A DNA stretch of 64,000 nt. Origin: Polaribacter vadi. GTDB taxonomy: Bacteria > Bacteroidota > Bacteroidia > Flavobacteriales > Flavobacteriaceae. This document shows positions 55,008 to 64,000 of this stretch, in pieces. The translations under genes were made by a program, and so were the position numbers. Under the pieces are notes generated by a model. The model did no database searches. It saw only the letters and a program-made list of their open reading frames with translations, and was not told the origin of the DNA. Location: NCBI RefSeq assembly GCF_018861005.1, contig NZ_JAHKQL010000031.1:30657-94656 (forward strand), in the 5' to 3' direction. How positions within the stretch are numbered: the first letter of the stretch is position 1; the number at the start of each line of letters is the position of its first letter.

Positions 55008-55526
55008 TTACTTGTTTTCTTTAACAATCTTGTCTGTATATTCAGACATTTTGTTAATATCTATGTTACCAGTTAAAGAGAATACCATAGCTTCTGATAC
55101 ACCTTTGGTATGTTTATCTATGCCTTTTACAAACATTAAAACTTCGCTAACATAATCTTTATTATTTGTTGCTTTTACATAAATTTTAACTCTAGAACCA
55201 TCTTCTTTAATTCTCATTAACTGAGTTAATTTCTTAGATTTAATTGATGTATTTACCATACTTTCCATTTTAGAAGCTATATCTAAATCTTTAGTAGAAA
55301 ACATTTTAAATTCTTTTAAATCACCAACCATTTCAAAGGCTTGTATTACTTCATTGTCATCTGATTTGACATCTTTAGGCTGGAACTTTTTTAATAATTG
55401 AAAAGCATCTTTGGTAACTACTACCATATCTACACCATCCATATCTTCTAAACTATCAAAAAGTGATTGTGCACTTGCAACCATTGGTGCTACAATAAAT
55501 GCCATTAATAATATTATTTTTTTCAT
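55008..55526 (-). CDS. DUF4252 protein (secreted)
   Basis: 172 aa. Signal peptide (ends VASAQ), no lipid Cys. DUF4252: VDMVVVTKDAFQLL, LTQLMRIKEDGSRVKIYVKATNNKDYVSEVLMFVKG, then VFSLTGNIDINKMS. A paralogue of the lipoprotein downstream. Both are probably periplasmic or surface proteins under the sigma factor. Confidence 0.85.
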   Translation of the reverse strand: MKKIILLMAFIVAPMVASAQSLFDSLEDMDGVDMVVVTKDAFQLLKKFQPKDVKSDDNEVIQAFEMVGDLKEFKMFSTKDLDIASKMESMVNTSIKSKKLTQLMRIKEDGSRVKIYVKATNNKDYVSEVLMFVKGIDKHTKGVSEAMVFSLTGNIDINKMSEYTDKIVKENK

Positions 55527-55568
55527 AATTTCTGTGTTTACTTGGTTTTACTAATTTTTACTTGGTTT

Positions 55569-56003
55569 TTATTTTAAAGCTTTATTGGCTTTGTCTTCTT
55601 GTTTGTACAATTGTGCTACTGCTTGTTCTCCTTTCTTTAAGTTATTAGACAACAATTGTAATCCTTCATTTACTTGTGCGTAAATTCTTTCTGCTTCTTT
55701 TCTATCTTGATAATCCTTAATTAAAGGTTTACCTATAAAAACACTAAACAGAAGTGCTATTGATGCTGCTACAGATAACCATTTAAAGTTTATCTTATTC
55801 GATTTTTTAGGTTCTAACTTTATGGTTTTTGTGTAAGTTTCATCTTTTACAGCAGTAAAATAGTTAAACATATAACTGTACTCTTGCAAGTGTGGTGCAA
55901 CATCCTCTTTTGTAAAATAGTCTTTTAGGATTGCCTCTTCTTGTAGCGTAGTTTCTGCGTTTTCGTATTTTTCTACTAATTTTTCTATGTTAGCTAACTC
56001 CAT
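55569..56003 (-). CDS. Small membrane protein, likely anti-sigma factor
   Basis: 144 aa. N-terminal helical cytoplasmic part (NIEKLVEKYENAETTLQEEAILKDYF), one TM helix (about 76-92, FKWLSVAASIALLFSVFIG), then an outside helical tail. Its start overlaps the sigma gene by 14 bp. Such single-TM proteins next to ECF sigma factors usually hold the sigma back; this is inference from position and shape. Confidence 0.65.
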   Translation of the reverse strand: MELANIEKLVEKYENAETTLQEEAILKDYFTKEDVAPHLQEYSYMFNYFTAVKDETYTKTIKLEPKKSNKINFKWLSVAASIALLFSVFIGKPLIKDYQDRKEAERIYAQVNEGLQLLSNNLKKGEQAVAQLYKQEDKANKALK

Positions 56004-56499
56004 AGTTGTGTCTTTTAATTAATTCTTGTCTTATTGTTTTTCTTGCTCTAGATAATGCTACTCTTACTGCAGTCGGTTTCATATCAACCATTTTACAGAT
56101 TTCTTCAAAATCATACTGTTCAACATCTCTTAATTGAATAATTATTTTTTGTTGCTCAGGTAAATTTTCTATCAATTTGTGTACTTGGTTTACACTGTCT
56201 TGATATTCCATTTTCTTATCTAAAGACGTTTCTTTCTCTTTATAATTACTGTGTACTAATGTTAAATTACTTGCTTGTTTAGATTTTAATCGATCATAAC
56301 AATAATTTTTTGTCATTGTCATTGCAAATGCTTCTACATTTTTATAATCAGCAATTTTCTTTCTGTTTCGCCATAATTTAAAGTAAAGCTCTTGTGTAGC
56401 GTCTTCAGCTTCTTCTGTAGAAACTAAAAGTCTTTTAGCTAGTCTAAAAACTTTGTCTTTAAAGGGTAAAACAACTTTTAAAAAGTCTGATTGGTTCAT
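55990..56499 (-). CDS. ECF-type RNA polymerase sigma factor
   Basis: 169 aa. Region 2 (FRLAKRLLVSTEEAEDATQELYFKLW) and region 4 (LPEQQKIIIQLRDVEQYDFEEICKMVDMKPTAVRVALSRARK). Heads a minus-strand operon with a probable anti-sigma gene and two DUF4252 genes. Signal unknown. Confidence 0.92.
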   Translation of the reverse strand: MNQSDFLKVVLPFKDKVFRLAKRLLVSTEEAEDATQELYFKLWRNRKKIADYKNVEAFAMTMTKNYCYDRLKSKQASNLTLVHSNYKEKETSLDKKMEYQDSVNQVHKLIENLPEQQKIIIQLRDVEQYDFEEICKMVDMKPTAVRVALSRARKTIRQELIKRHNYGVS

Positions 56500-56653
56500 T
56501 GGTTTTGGTTAATTTTCTGATATTTTTTCATCTCTTATATCAGGTTTACATAATTACGACGAACAACAATTTATTTTGTTACATCTTATTTCAAAATAAT
56601 ACTAAAAAAGTTTAAATTGCGTTAAAATTACTACAATATCTATATATTATTTT

Positions 56654-58108
56654 ATGAGGTTTTATTTAAAAGCTATTTATTTTTCGATACTAATGGCAAC
56701 AATTGTAAGTTGTACTAAAGAATATGAGATTCCTCAAGAATTGGTAGTTCACGATTTCGTTTGGAAAGGTTTAAATGCATATTATTTGTATCAAGATCAA
56801 ATTGAAGATTTATCTGACAGAAGATTTAGTTCTGATCAAGAGCTGAATACTTATTTAAGTTCTTTTACAGATTATAATTCTTTATTTTCTAGTTTATTAA
56901 TTCCAGAGGATGTAAAATCAACTTTAGTTGAAGATTATAATACCATCACAGAACCAGAATTAAGAACTTCTTTTACCAATGGTTTAGAATTCGGAATTAT
57001 AGCAGACCCAAATAGTACAACAAATGTCTTGGGTTATGTAACTCATGTTTTACCAAATTCTGATGCATCAACAAAAAACTTAATAAGAGGCGAATATTTT
57101 TATGCGGTTAATGGTGTACAACTAACCAGAACTAATTATGAAAGTTTACTTTTAGTTGGCTTTGATAGTTTTACTTTAAATATGGCAGATTTTGATGGAA
57201 CTACAATTACACCAAATACAAAAACAGTACTTTTAGAAAAACTAGATTATACATATCCTGCTAGTTTTTTAGAAAAATTGATACCTGTAAATGCTGATAA
57301 TATTGGTTATTTAATGTACAATAATGATTTTTCTAATAATTATATTAATGATTTAAATAATAGTTTCTTAAATTTTAAAAATCAATCAGTTAACGAATTA
57401 GTTTTAGACTTAAGATATAGTTCTGGTAGTGATGGGTTCGCAAAAAATATTTCTAAAATTGCAAGCATGATTACTGGTCAGTTTTCAGATGAAGTTTTAA
57501 TTAAAGAAGAATGGAATACAAAGGCGCAATCTTGGTTTTTAGAAAATGAACCAGATTCATTATTAACTAAGTTTCCATCAGAAATTAGCCAAACATCAAT
57601 CATAAATAGCTTAAACTTAACAGACGTTTATATCATTTTAAACGGAGAAAATTTTACAGGTTCTTCTGCTACAGAATTATTAATTAATAGCTTAAAAGCG
57701 CATATTAATGTACATATTATTGGTAATCAAACTGCAGGGAATAACACAGGTTCAATTACTTTATACAATTCTGAAGATTACGATTTTGTCTTAAAAAATG
57801 AAACACATACTGTAGCTTTACAACCAGTAGTGTTAAGTTTTTTAAATAATAACGACGAAACTTATGAAAACGGATTTACACCAAACTTAGATCTTTGTGA
57901 TAATGAAGATGTATTAGATTTAGGTGTTTTAGGTGAAGTTTCTGACCCAATTTTAAATAGCGTTTTAAATTACATTTCTACAGGAACTCCGATTTCTAAT
58001 AACAACTGTAATCCTAATAATTATGAATATTTGTTTAATAGCATAAACCCACAAAGAACTACTGATAATGGCGTTTTTATTGAACAAAATTTACCAAACA
58101 CAAACTAA
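56654..58108 (+). CDS. S41 peptidase-like lipoprotein with altered catalytic residues
   Basis: 484 aa. Lipobox TIVSC (Cys20). Typical Bacteroidota S41 start HDFVWKGLNAYYLYQDQIEDL, then a PDZ-like part and the protease fold. The nucleophile Ser of the sister gene (SASASE) is Thr340 here (GSSATE) and the Lys position is Asn363 (GNQTAGNN). Fold residues around both remain. Inference: reduced or no proteolysis, perhaps a binding partner. Followed by its paralogue after 3 bp. Confidence 0.82.
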   Translation: MRFYLKAIYFSILMATIVSCTKEYEIPQELVVHDFVWKGLNAYYLYQDQIEDLSDRRFSSDQELNTYLSSFTDYNSLFSSLLIPEDVKSTLVEDYNTITEPELRTSFTNGLEFGIIADPNSTTNVLGYVTHVLPNSDASTKNLIRGEYFYAVNGVQLTRTNYESLLLVGFDSFTLNMADFDGTTITPNTKTVLLEKLDYTYPASFLEKLIPVNADNIGYLMYNNDFSNNYINDLNNSFLNFKNQSVNELVLDLRYSSGSDGFAKNISKIASMITGQFSDEVLIKEEWNTKAQSWFLENEPDSLLTKFPSEISQTSIINSLNLTDVYIILNGENFTGSSATELLINSLKAHINVHIIGNQTAGNNTGSITLYNSEDYDFVLKNETHTVALQPVVLSFLNNNDETYENGFTPNLDLCDNEDVLDLGVLGEVSDPILNSVLNYISTGTPISNNNCNPNNYEYLFNSINPQRTTDNGVFIEQNLPNTN

Positions 58109-58111
58109 TAA

Positions 58112-59578
58112 ATGAAGCAATTCTTAAAAATTAGCCTTTTAGCAATCACTATATTTTTTATTTCTTGTGATAAAAACAGCCCTTTAGAAACAAATACAAC
58201 TACCAATGATGATCTTAACTTTTTTATTTGGCAGGGTTTAAATCTTTATTATTTGTGGCAAAAAGATGTGCCAGATTTGGCTGATGATCGTTTTTATAAT
58301 TACGATGATTTATATACTTATTTTGGAGAATATGATTCACCAGAAGCTGTTTTTGAAAGTTTACTAAACAGACCTGATGATCGTTTTTCTATTATTGTTG
58401 ATGATTATATTGCTTTAGAAAATTCTTTTCAAGGGTTAAATTTAAGTAACGGAATGGAATTTGGCTTGGTAACTTATAAAAATGGAAGCAATAATGTTTA
58501 TGGTTATGTACGTTATGTAATCCCAAATTCATCCGCTGAAAGCGAGAACGTTACAAGAGGTATGATTTTTAATACTGTGGATGGTAGCCAAATAACAATT
58601 AATAATTACTTGGAATTATTATTTAGCAGTACTACAAATTATACAATTGGTTTAGCAGATTTTAATGATGGAAACCCAATTGAAAATGGAACATCTATTT
58701 CTTTAGATAAAACTGAATTGCAAGAAAATCCGATTGCTACATCAAAAGTAATTACAGAAGGGTCTCAAAAAATTGGATATTTAATGTACAATCAATTTGC
58801 TAGAAATTACGATAGTCAATTAAATACTGCTTTTGCCAATTTTAAAGCAGAAAATATAAACGATTTAATTGTAGATTTAAGATACAACCCTGGTGGTTCT
58901 GTGAGTACAGCAACCTATTTAGGTAGTATGATTACTGGGCAGTTTACAGGAGAATTATACTCGCAAGAAATTTGGAACGATAAAGTAACAGCTGCTTGGC
59001 CTTCTGAAACTTTTGTAAATAATTTTACAGATCAAATACGAAATGTAGACACAGATGGTTCAATAATTTTAGAGGAAACCATTAATAGTTTAGGGTTAGA
59101 AAGAATTTATTTTATAGTTTCTTATGGATCAGCTTCTGCATCAGAATTGGTTATAAATGCATTAAGTTCTCATATTCAGGTAAATTTAATTGGCGAAACT
59201 ACAAGAGGTAAGCAACAAGGTTCTATAACTATTTACGATTCTGATAATTTACAAAGAACTGGCGATAATTTAAACCCTAATCATACTTATGCTATGCAAC
59301 CTTTGGTTTTAGAAATTAGTAATAAAGAGGGTATAAATTATCCTGAAGGAATTATACCAGATACTGCAAATTTTCCTGGTATATTTTTAGAAGAAGATTA
59401 TGGTAATTTAGGTGTTTTAGGTGAACGTTCAGATCCTTTATTAGACAGAACATTAACTTATATTTCTACAGGACTAAAATCATCAGTAAAAACAAGTAAA
59501 ACATTGAATTTTAACGAGATTTACGATTCAAAATTAGCAATTCCTGCTTCAGATTATATGTTTGTTGATATAAAATAA
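58112..59578 (+). CDS. S41 family peptidase lipoprotein
   Basis: 488 aa, 3 bp after its paralogue. Lipobox IFFISC (Cys19). Same order: NFFIWQGLNLYYLWQKDVPDLADDRF, PDZ-like part, S41 domain with nucleophile S344 (GSASASELV) and Lys367 (GETTRGKQQGS). The full Ser-Lys set suggests an active C-terminal-processing-type protease. Both genes form one unit. Confidence 0.88.
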   Translation: MKQFLKISLLAITIFFISCDKNSPLETNTTTNDDLNFFIWQGLNLYYLWQKDVPDLADDRFYNYDDLYTYFGEYDSPEAVFESLLNRPDDRFSIIVDDYIALENSFQGLNLSNGMEFGLVTYKNGSNNVYGYVRYVIPNSSAESENVTRGMIFNTVDGSQITINNYLELLFSSTTNYTIGLADFNDGNPIENGTSISLDKTELQENPIATSKVITEGSQKIGYLMYNQFARNYDSQLNTAFANFKAENINDLIVDLRYNPGGSVSTATYLGSMITGQFTGELYSQEIWNDKVTAAWPSETFVNNFTDQIRNVDTDGSIILEETINSLGLERIYFIVSYGSASASELVINALSSHIQVNLIGETTRGKQQGSITIYDSDNLQRTGDNLNPNHTYAMQPLVLEISNKEGINYPEGIIPDTANFPGIFLEEDYGNLGVLGERSDPLLDRTLTYISTGLKSSVKTSKTLNFNEIYDSKLAIPASDYMFVDIK

Positions 59579-59612
59579 AGTATTTTGAACTCTTATTTGA
59601 ATAAAATAAAAG

Positions 59613-60587
59613 TTAGGATTTAATGTTTAAATTATTAACATCATCTATACCTTCTTCAATTTCTTTATCTGTTAAAACATCAGGTCTAAACTCGCTCATT
59701 AATTCTTCACGTTTCGATTTTGCATATTTAAAACCAGATTTCCACCATTTTCGCATTAGTTTTTCATCAAAAACTAAAGAATTTGTGGTTAAAACTGTTG
59801 GTGTATAATATAAGTTCAATTTTACATTTTTATTACTGGCTGCTAATTTACCAATAGTAATATTATGCCTTTCTACATGAGTTAACATAAAATCAAAAAC
59901 ATCAAAAAGTAGTGCAAACGGATTTTTAGAAGGTATTTTATTAAACTGAGTAACTTCTGTTTCTAGAATTATAGCATCAATTTCTGTTGCTCCTCTTAAA
60001 ATGGCTTCTCTAATTGGCACTAAAGAACCAAAACCACCATCTGCATATTGTTGATTGTTTTTTTCTAACAAACTCATAAAAGGCACATAGTTGCAAGAAC
60101 CCCAAATCCAATCACAAAAATCTTCGTAAGTACAGTCTTTACTAGATTTATATTCTATTTGGTTTGCAGTTAAGTTAGACACTGTAACTACAACCTCTTT
60201 TTCATTATTCTGAATTTGATGATACATTTCTTTAGTAATTTTTCGCTTAATTAAATTGCGTAAATTCTTACTCTCACCAAATGTTTTTCTACCTCTTATA
60301 AAATTTATTAAAGTATTAAAGTGATTTATATTCACCACTTTTTCTCCTGCTACTTTTTTTATGGTAAAAGGATTATTACTAAAAATTGTTTCTTGATTTA
60401 CGTTAGTGTATAACTCTTTTAACTCATCTAACATACCTAAAGACAAATGAGAAACCATTAAACTACCAGTAGAAGTACCTAAAAACAAATCATAATCTCT
60501 ATTTTCTTTTTTCATTAAATACTGGGCTACACCACCTGCAAAAGCTCCTTTGCTTCCACCACCCGAAATTACCAATGCTTTTTTCAT
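59613..60587 (-). CDS. Patatin-like phospholipase
   Basis: 324 aa. Oxyanion motif GGGSKGAFAGG (9-19), nucleophile S39 in GTSTG, and catalytic D183 in ADGGFG. No signal peptide. Patatins cleave acyl chains from phospholipids; no CBASS genes are nearby, so a defence role is not suggested here. Divergent from the BNR-repeat gene. Confidence 0.9.
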   Translation of the reverse strand: MKKALVISGGGSKGAFAGGVAQYLMKKENRDYDLFLGTSTGSLMVSHLSLGMLDELKELYTNVNQETIFSNNPFTIKKVAGEKVVNINHFNTLINFIRGRKTFGESKNLRNLIKRKITKEMYHQIQNNEKEVVVTVSNLTANQIEYKSSKDCTYEDFCDWIWGSCNYVPFMSLLEKNNQQYADGGFGSLVPIREAILRGATEIDAIILETEVTQFNKIPSKNPFALLFDVFDFMLTHVERHNITIGKLAASNKNVKLNLYYTPTVLTTNSLVFDEKLMRKWWKSGFKYAKSKREELMSEFRPDVLTDKEIEEGIDDVNNLNIKS

Positions 60588-60629
60588 TAACTCAAAATGA
60601 TTTGTTTATTTTCGTTAAAAATATCAAAA

Positions 60630-61673
60630 ATGAAAAGAATAACACTATTATTTTTTGCTTTCCTTTTAATAAACTCTTGTACTAAAGAATATATCCCTAG
60701 AAATATTAACACCATTCAAATACAAAATTTTAAGATTGACAGCACAAGCATAAGAGCTATAAAAGTTCTAGATTCAGAAAAAGTTTATTATGCTGGTTCT
60801 AAAGGAAATGTTGGTTTTAAAACGGATAAAGGTGTTTCTTTAAATGCTTTAAACATCAAATACAAAGATTCTATAATTCCGAATTTTAGAAGTGTTGCCT
60901 TTAATGGCAATGATTATTTTGCCCTTTCTATTGGTAATCCTGCTTTATTGTATAAAATTTCTAAAGGCGAAGCTAGTTTGGTATACAAAGAAGAACATGA
61001 AAAAGTATTTTATGATGCGTTAACTTTTTTTGATGATAATTTACACGGAATTGCAGTTGGAGATCCTACAGAAGATTGTGCTTCAATTATTTTAACTTCG
61101 GATGCTGGTAAAACTTGGCAAAAATTATCTTGTACAGCATCTCCTAAATTTGAAACTGGAGAAGCATTTTTTGCAGCAAGTAACACCAACATAATAACAA
61201 TGGGTAGCACAGTTTGGATTGCTTCTGGAGGCGCAAAAGCAAGAGTTTTAAAATCTACAGATTTTGGTAAAACTTGGCAGGTTTATAACACACCAATTAT
61301 TCAAGGAAATGGGCCTCAAGGAATTTATTCTATCGATTTTGCTGATAAAAATAACGGAATTATTATTGGAGGTGATTATTCTAAACCACAAGAAAACAAA
61401 GCAAACAAAGCCATAACAACAGATGGTGGAAAGACTTGGACTTTAGTTTCTGACAACCAAAACCCAAACTATAAAAGTTGTGTACAATATGTACCAAATA
61501 CAAATGGTAAAGAGATTTTTGCAGTAGGCAAAACTGGAGTTTCTTTTTCTAATGATGCTGGTAAAACCTGGAAAGATGTTTCTAAAGAGAGTTATTATGC
61601 CATTCAGTTTGTAGATAAAAATACGGCTTGGTTAAGTGGTAATGAGAAAATTGGAAAGTTAATATTAGAATAA
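60630..61673 (+). CDS. BNR / Asp-box repeat lipoprotein
   Basis: 347 aa from the ATG giving MKRITLLFF; an earlier ATG at 60597 overlaps the promoter. Lipobox LLINSC (Cys17). Four or more Asp-box units (TSDAGKTWQKLS, STDFGKTWQVYN, TTDGGKTWTLVS, SNDAGKTWKDVS) form a beta-propeller like Ycf48 or BNR glycosidases, with no catalytic residues evident. -7 TATTTTCG at 60607-60614. Likely a surface or periplasmic scaffold. Confidence 0.82.
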   Translation: MKRITLLFFAFLLINSCTKEYIPRNINTIQIQNFKIDSTSIRAIKVLDSEKVYYAGSKGNVGFKTDKGVSLNALNIKYKDSIIPNFRSVAFNGNDYFALSIGNPALLYKISKGEASLVYKEEHEKVFYDALTFFDDNLHGIAVGDPTEDCASIILTSDAGKTWQKLSCTASPKFETGEAFFAASNTNIITMGSTVWIASGGAKARVLKSTDFGKTWQVYNTPIIQGNGPQGIYSIDFADKNNGIIIGGDYSKPQENKANKAITTDGGKTWTLVSDNQNPNYKSCVQYVPNTNGKEIFAVGKTGVSFSNDAGKTWKDVSKESYYAIQFVDKNTAWLSGNEKIGKLILE

Positions 61674-61781
61674 TAAGACCTTTTAATTCTGATAAAAAAG
61701 GAAAATATCTTTATAAAAATTTAATGGATATAAAATTTTAAATCCTAGTTTTAATCAACAATATCAAATCTGTGTAAACCT

Positions 61782-62354
61782 GTGAAATTCGTGTCTAAAA
61801 ATAGTTATAATATCCTTTTTCTAGCTGCTCTCCTATTTTTGTCTTGCCAAAAGCAATCAGAAATTAGCAAAGGTTTTAATTGCGAAACTTTAGCTTTTAA
61901 TAATTTAGAAACTGTAAATGATGTAAAAGATCTGTTTTCTTTAGATATTCCTAAAAATTGGAAAACAAATTTATATCAAGATGAAGTGCAATCTTCTATT
62001 TTTACAGCAGATACTACAAAACAACTTACTGAAACTGTACTTTTAGATGTAACTTTCATCCAAAATAAAATAGATTTTAATGATGCATTTCTATTGCAAC
62101 AAGAACAAGAAAACTTGGCTAAAGGTCTTATAAAAACAAAGTCAAAACAGATTTTACTTTTAGAAAAACCATCATTATATATGGTTTTTAAAGGCAAAAA
62201 AGGGAAGTTTAACTATCAAGTTTGTAATACTTTTATAAAAGTAAACGAATCAAATTTTGTTTTAGCTAAAACCGAAGTTTATGGAGATTCTTTGGTAAAT
62301 AATCGTTTTTGCCAAGCTTTTTCGTTGATAGAGAACATCAAACTAAAAAATTAA
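61782..62354 (+). CDS. Lipoprotein of unknown function
   Basis: 190 aa from a GTG. Lipobox LFLSC (Cys22). Body with NWKTNLYQDEVQSSIFTADTT and later YGDSLVNNRFCQAFSLIE; no family recognised. The upstream AATCTGTGTAAACCTGTGAAATTCGTG stretch is a common Flavobacteriaceae intergenic string. It precedes pepT by 21 bp. Confidence 0.6.
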   Translation: MKFVSKNSYNILFLAALLFLSCQKQSEISKGFNCETLAFNNLETVNDVKDLFSLDIPKNWKTNLYQDEVQSSIFTADTTKQLTETVLLDVTFIQNKIDFNDAFLLQQEQENLAKGLIKTKSKQILLLEKPSLYMVFKGKKGKFNYQVCNTFIKVNESNFVLAKTEVYGDSLVNNRFCQAFSLIENIKLKN

Positions 62355-62375
62355 ATTGAAAATATCATCTAGATT

Positions 62376-63617
62376 ATGATTAATAAAGAACAAATTACAG
62401 AGCGTTTTATAAGTTATGTAACTATAGATACTGAATCAGACCCAAATAATCCTGCTTTTCCAAGTACAGAAAAACAGTGGGTTTTGGCTAAAAAATTAGT
62501 AACTGAACTTCAGCAAATTGGTTTACAAGATGTTGAATTAGATGAAAATTGTTACATAATGGCTAGTTTGCCAAGTAATATCAACTATAAAGTGCCAACT
62601 ATTGGTTTTATTGCACATATAGATACAAGTCCAGATTTTACAGGAGCCAATGTAAAACCACAAATCATTGAAAACTATCAAGGCAATGCAATCATTTTAA
62701 ATGAAAAAGAAAACATTGTTTTGTCTCCAGATTATTTTGATGATTTGTTGCAATACAAAGGTCAGACCATTATTACTACTGATGGTACAACACTTTTAGG
62801 CGCAGATGATAAAGCTGGAGTTACAGAAATTGTTACTGCAATGGAATATTTAATAAACCATCCAGAAATTAAACACGGAAAAATTAGAATTTGTTTTACA
62901 CCAGATGAAGAAGTTGGTAAAGGAGCACATTTATTTGATGTGGATAAATTTGGTGCAGAATGGGCGTACACTATGGATGGTAGTCAAATTGGTGAATTAG
63001 AATATGAAAATTTTAATGCAGCTTCTGCAATAGTAACTATTTCTGGTAAAATTGTACATCCTGGTTATGCAAAAGGAAAAATGATCAATTCCATTTTAAT
63101 TGCAAACGATTATATTACTGCTTTACCAACCAAAGAAGTACCAGAACAAACAGAAGATTATGAAGGTTTTTTCCATTTACATGATATTAATGGTGATGTA
63201 GAACAAACTGTTTTAGAGTATATTATTAGAGATCACGATTTTGATTTGTTTGAAAAAAGAAAAAAATTGATGCATAAAATTGCAGACGATTTTAACGAAC
63301 GTTTGCAACAAGATTTAATTTCTGTTGTTATTAAAAATCAATATTTTAATATGAAAGAGAAAATTACACCTGTTATGCATATTGTAGATATTGCAGAAGA
63401 AGTAATAAAAGATCTTGGTATTACTCCTTTAATAAAGCCAATTCGTGGAGGAACAGATGGTTCTCAGCTTTCTTATAAAGGTTTGCCTTGCCCAAATATT
63501 TTTGCTGGTGGCCATAATTTTCACGGTCGTTTTGAATACGTACCTGTAGAATCTATGATAAAAGCAACAGAAGTAATTATAGGTATTGCACAAAAAGTAT
63601 CAGAAAAATATCAGTAG
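62376..63617 (+). CDS. pepT: Peptidase T (tripeptide aminopeptidase)
   Basis: 413 aa, full length for PepT (M20B). Zinc site: H in IAHIDTSPDFTG, bridging D in LGADDKAG, PDEEVGKG, D in TMDGSQIGE, then GGTDGSQLSYKGLPCPN and the last His in GGHNFHGRFE. Cytoplasmic release of N-terminal residues from tripeptides. Confidence 0.95.
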   Translation: MINKEQITERFISYVTIDTESDPNNPAFPSTEKQWVLAKKLVTELQQIGLQDVELDENCYIMASLPSNINYKVPTIGFIAHIDTSPDFTGANVKPQIIENYQGNAIILNEKENIVLSPDYFDDLLQYKGQTIITTDGTTLLGADDKAGVTEIVTAMEYLINHPEIKHGKIRICFTPDEEVGKGAHLFDVDKFGAEWAYTMDGSQIGELEYENFNAASAIVTISGKIVHPGYAKGKMINSILIANDYITALPTKEVPEQTEDYEGFFHLHDINGDVEQTVLEYIIRDHDFDLFEKRKKLMHKIADDFNERLQQDLISVVIKNQYFNMKEKITPVMHIVDIAEEVIKDLGITPLIKPIRGGTDGSQLSYKGLPCPNIFAGGHNFHGRFEYVPVESMIKATEVIIGIAQKVSEKYQ

Positions 63618-63681
63618 ATGAAGAAAATCTGCCTATACTTTTAATAGAACAATAAGTAGATTAAATAATTATCAAAAAAAA

Positions 63682-63706
63682 GTCTCCAAAATAAAATTTT
63701 GGAGAC
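63682..63706 (-). terminator. Terminator between pepT and the acyltransferase gene
   Basis: Perfect 11-bp stem GTCTCCAAAAT / ATTTTGGAGAC with AAA loop. A run of T lies on the minus-strand side (after 63681), so it mainly ends the minus-strand gene. Confidence 0.85.
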
Positions 63707-63835
63707 ATAGTTTTCAATTCGTAACAATGATAACTATTTTCTACGTCTTTTAATCAATAAAAAATCCCTAGATTTTATTTATTCATAAAGAAATATAGGG
63801 CAATTTAATACTTCTTGTACTTGTGTAAAAATGCT

Positions 63836-64000
63836 TTAAGATAACTCAGGGTTTTTCCCCTTTACATTTAAGAAAAACCCCCTTAAATAGGCAATATCTT
63901 CTTCTTTATTCTCAGTAATATAAAAAGGTTCAGAGATTTTAATCTTTTTATTTTCAAAATCTAAAGTAGCCATTACTATAGGTACATTTGCACCTTTTGC
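63836..64000 (-). CDS. PlsC-like acyltransferase, 3' end (cut by window edge)
   Basis: 54 residues, no start. They read AKGANVPIVMATLDFENKK, then ISEPFYITENKEED and FFLNVKGKNPELS-stop, which is the C-terminal end of the 1-acylglycerol-phosphate (glycerol) acyltransferase family in Bacteroidota. The catalytic HX4D lies outside the window. Confidence 0.65.
   Translation of the reverse strand, partial: AKGANVPIVMATLDFENKKIKISEPFYITENKEEDIAYLRGFFLNVKGKNPELS

Noticed and set aside
59613..60587. Patatin as a CBASS phospholipase effector
   Set aside because: It is 34 kb from the CD-NTase and its neighbours are unrelated housekeeping or surface genes.

Overview
The window is AT-rich DNA from a member of the Bacteroidota, most likely a marine Flavobacteriaceae (Polaribacter/Tenacibaculum-like). 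The signs are two secreted proteins with type IX secretion (T9SS) C-terminal sorting domains, many Bacteroidota-specific DUFs (DUF4932, DUF6266, DUF4251, DUF4252, DUF4129, DUF4350), promoters of the TAnnTTTG (-7) type, very few Shine-Dalgarno sequences, and many lipoproteins with a short N-terminal stretch ending in Cys. No species can be named from the sequence alone.

Layout. 0-7.7 kb: surface and secreted proteins (LamG/beta-helix, DUF4932 metalloprotease-like, alpha/beta hydrolase, LRR lipoprotein), a DUF6266 gene remnant and a DUF4386 membrane protein. 7.7-14.8 kb: a LytS/LytTR two-component pair divergent from an ABC ATPase, a permease fused to an M1 peptidase domain and a CPBP protease, followed by a decayed second copy of the permease/M1 3' end. 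15-18.1 kb: YHS protein, DUF2721, a beta-barrel and a Rieske-glutamate synthase fusion. 18.6-20.5 kb: tRNA-Thr, tRNA-Tyr, about 1.3 kb packed with dispersed repeats, a YodC-like gene and an odd class II tRNA-like gene.

20.5-25.5 kb is the most interesting part. It looks like a CBASS anti-phage operon: an HTH-S24 self-cleaving repressor with a 19-bp palindrome in its promoter, a DUF2188 protein, a two-TM NUDIX-type effector (Cap16-like), a CD-NTase, an E2-like protein with no E1 partner, a second membrane-anchored nucleotidyltransferase with an intact catalytic triad, and an unrecognised 135-aa protein. The second nucleotidyltransferase and the last gene are not part of the standard CBASS set I know.

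26.3-32.6 kb: RDD / SpoIIM-like / DUF4129 / DUF4350 / MoxR / DUF58 cluster. 32.6-41.1 kb: DUF805 pair, MFS exporter, DUF4251, TruC, CPXCG protein, quinone-oxidoreductase-like enzyme, 2-oxoacid dehydrogenase E1 fusion, Lrp regulator and M14 carboxypeptidase. 41.2-43 kb: XRE regulator with HipA-like kinase and DUF3037, preceded by four copies of a TTAC-N4-GTAA palindrome. 43-51.7 kb: B12-radical SAM, S41 peptidase, glycosidase, thioredoxin-like protein, MtfA and an LRR-kinase. Two decayed copies of the mtfA 3' end lie between these genes. 51.7-64 kb: aminopeptidase N, an ECF sigma / membrane protein / DUF4252 operon, two S41 lipoproteins (one with catalytic residues replaced), patatin, a BNR-repeat lipoprotein, PepT and the 3' end of an acyltransferase gene cut by the window edge.
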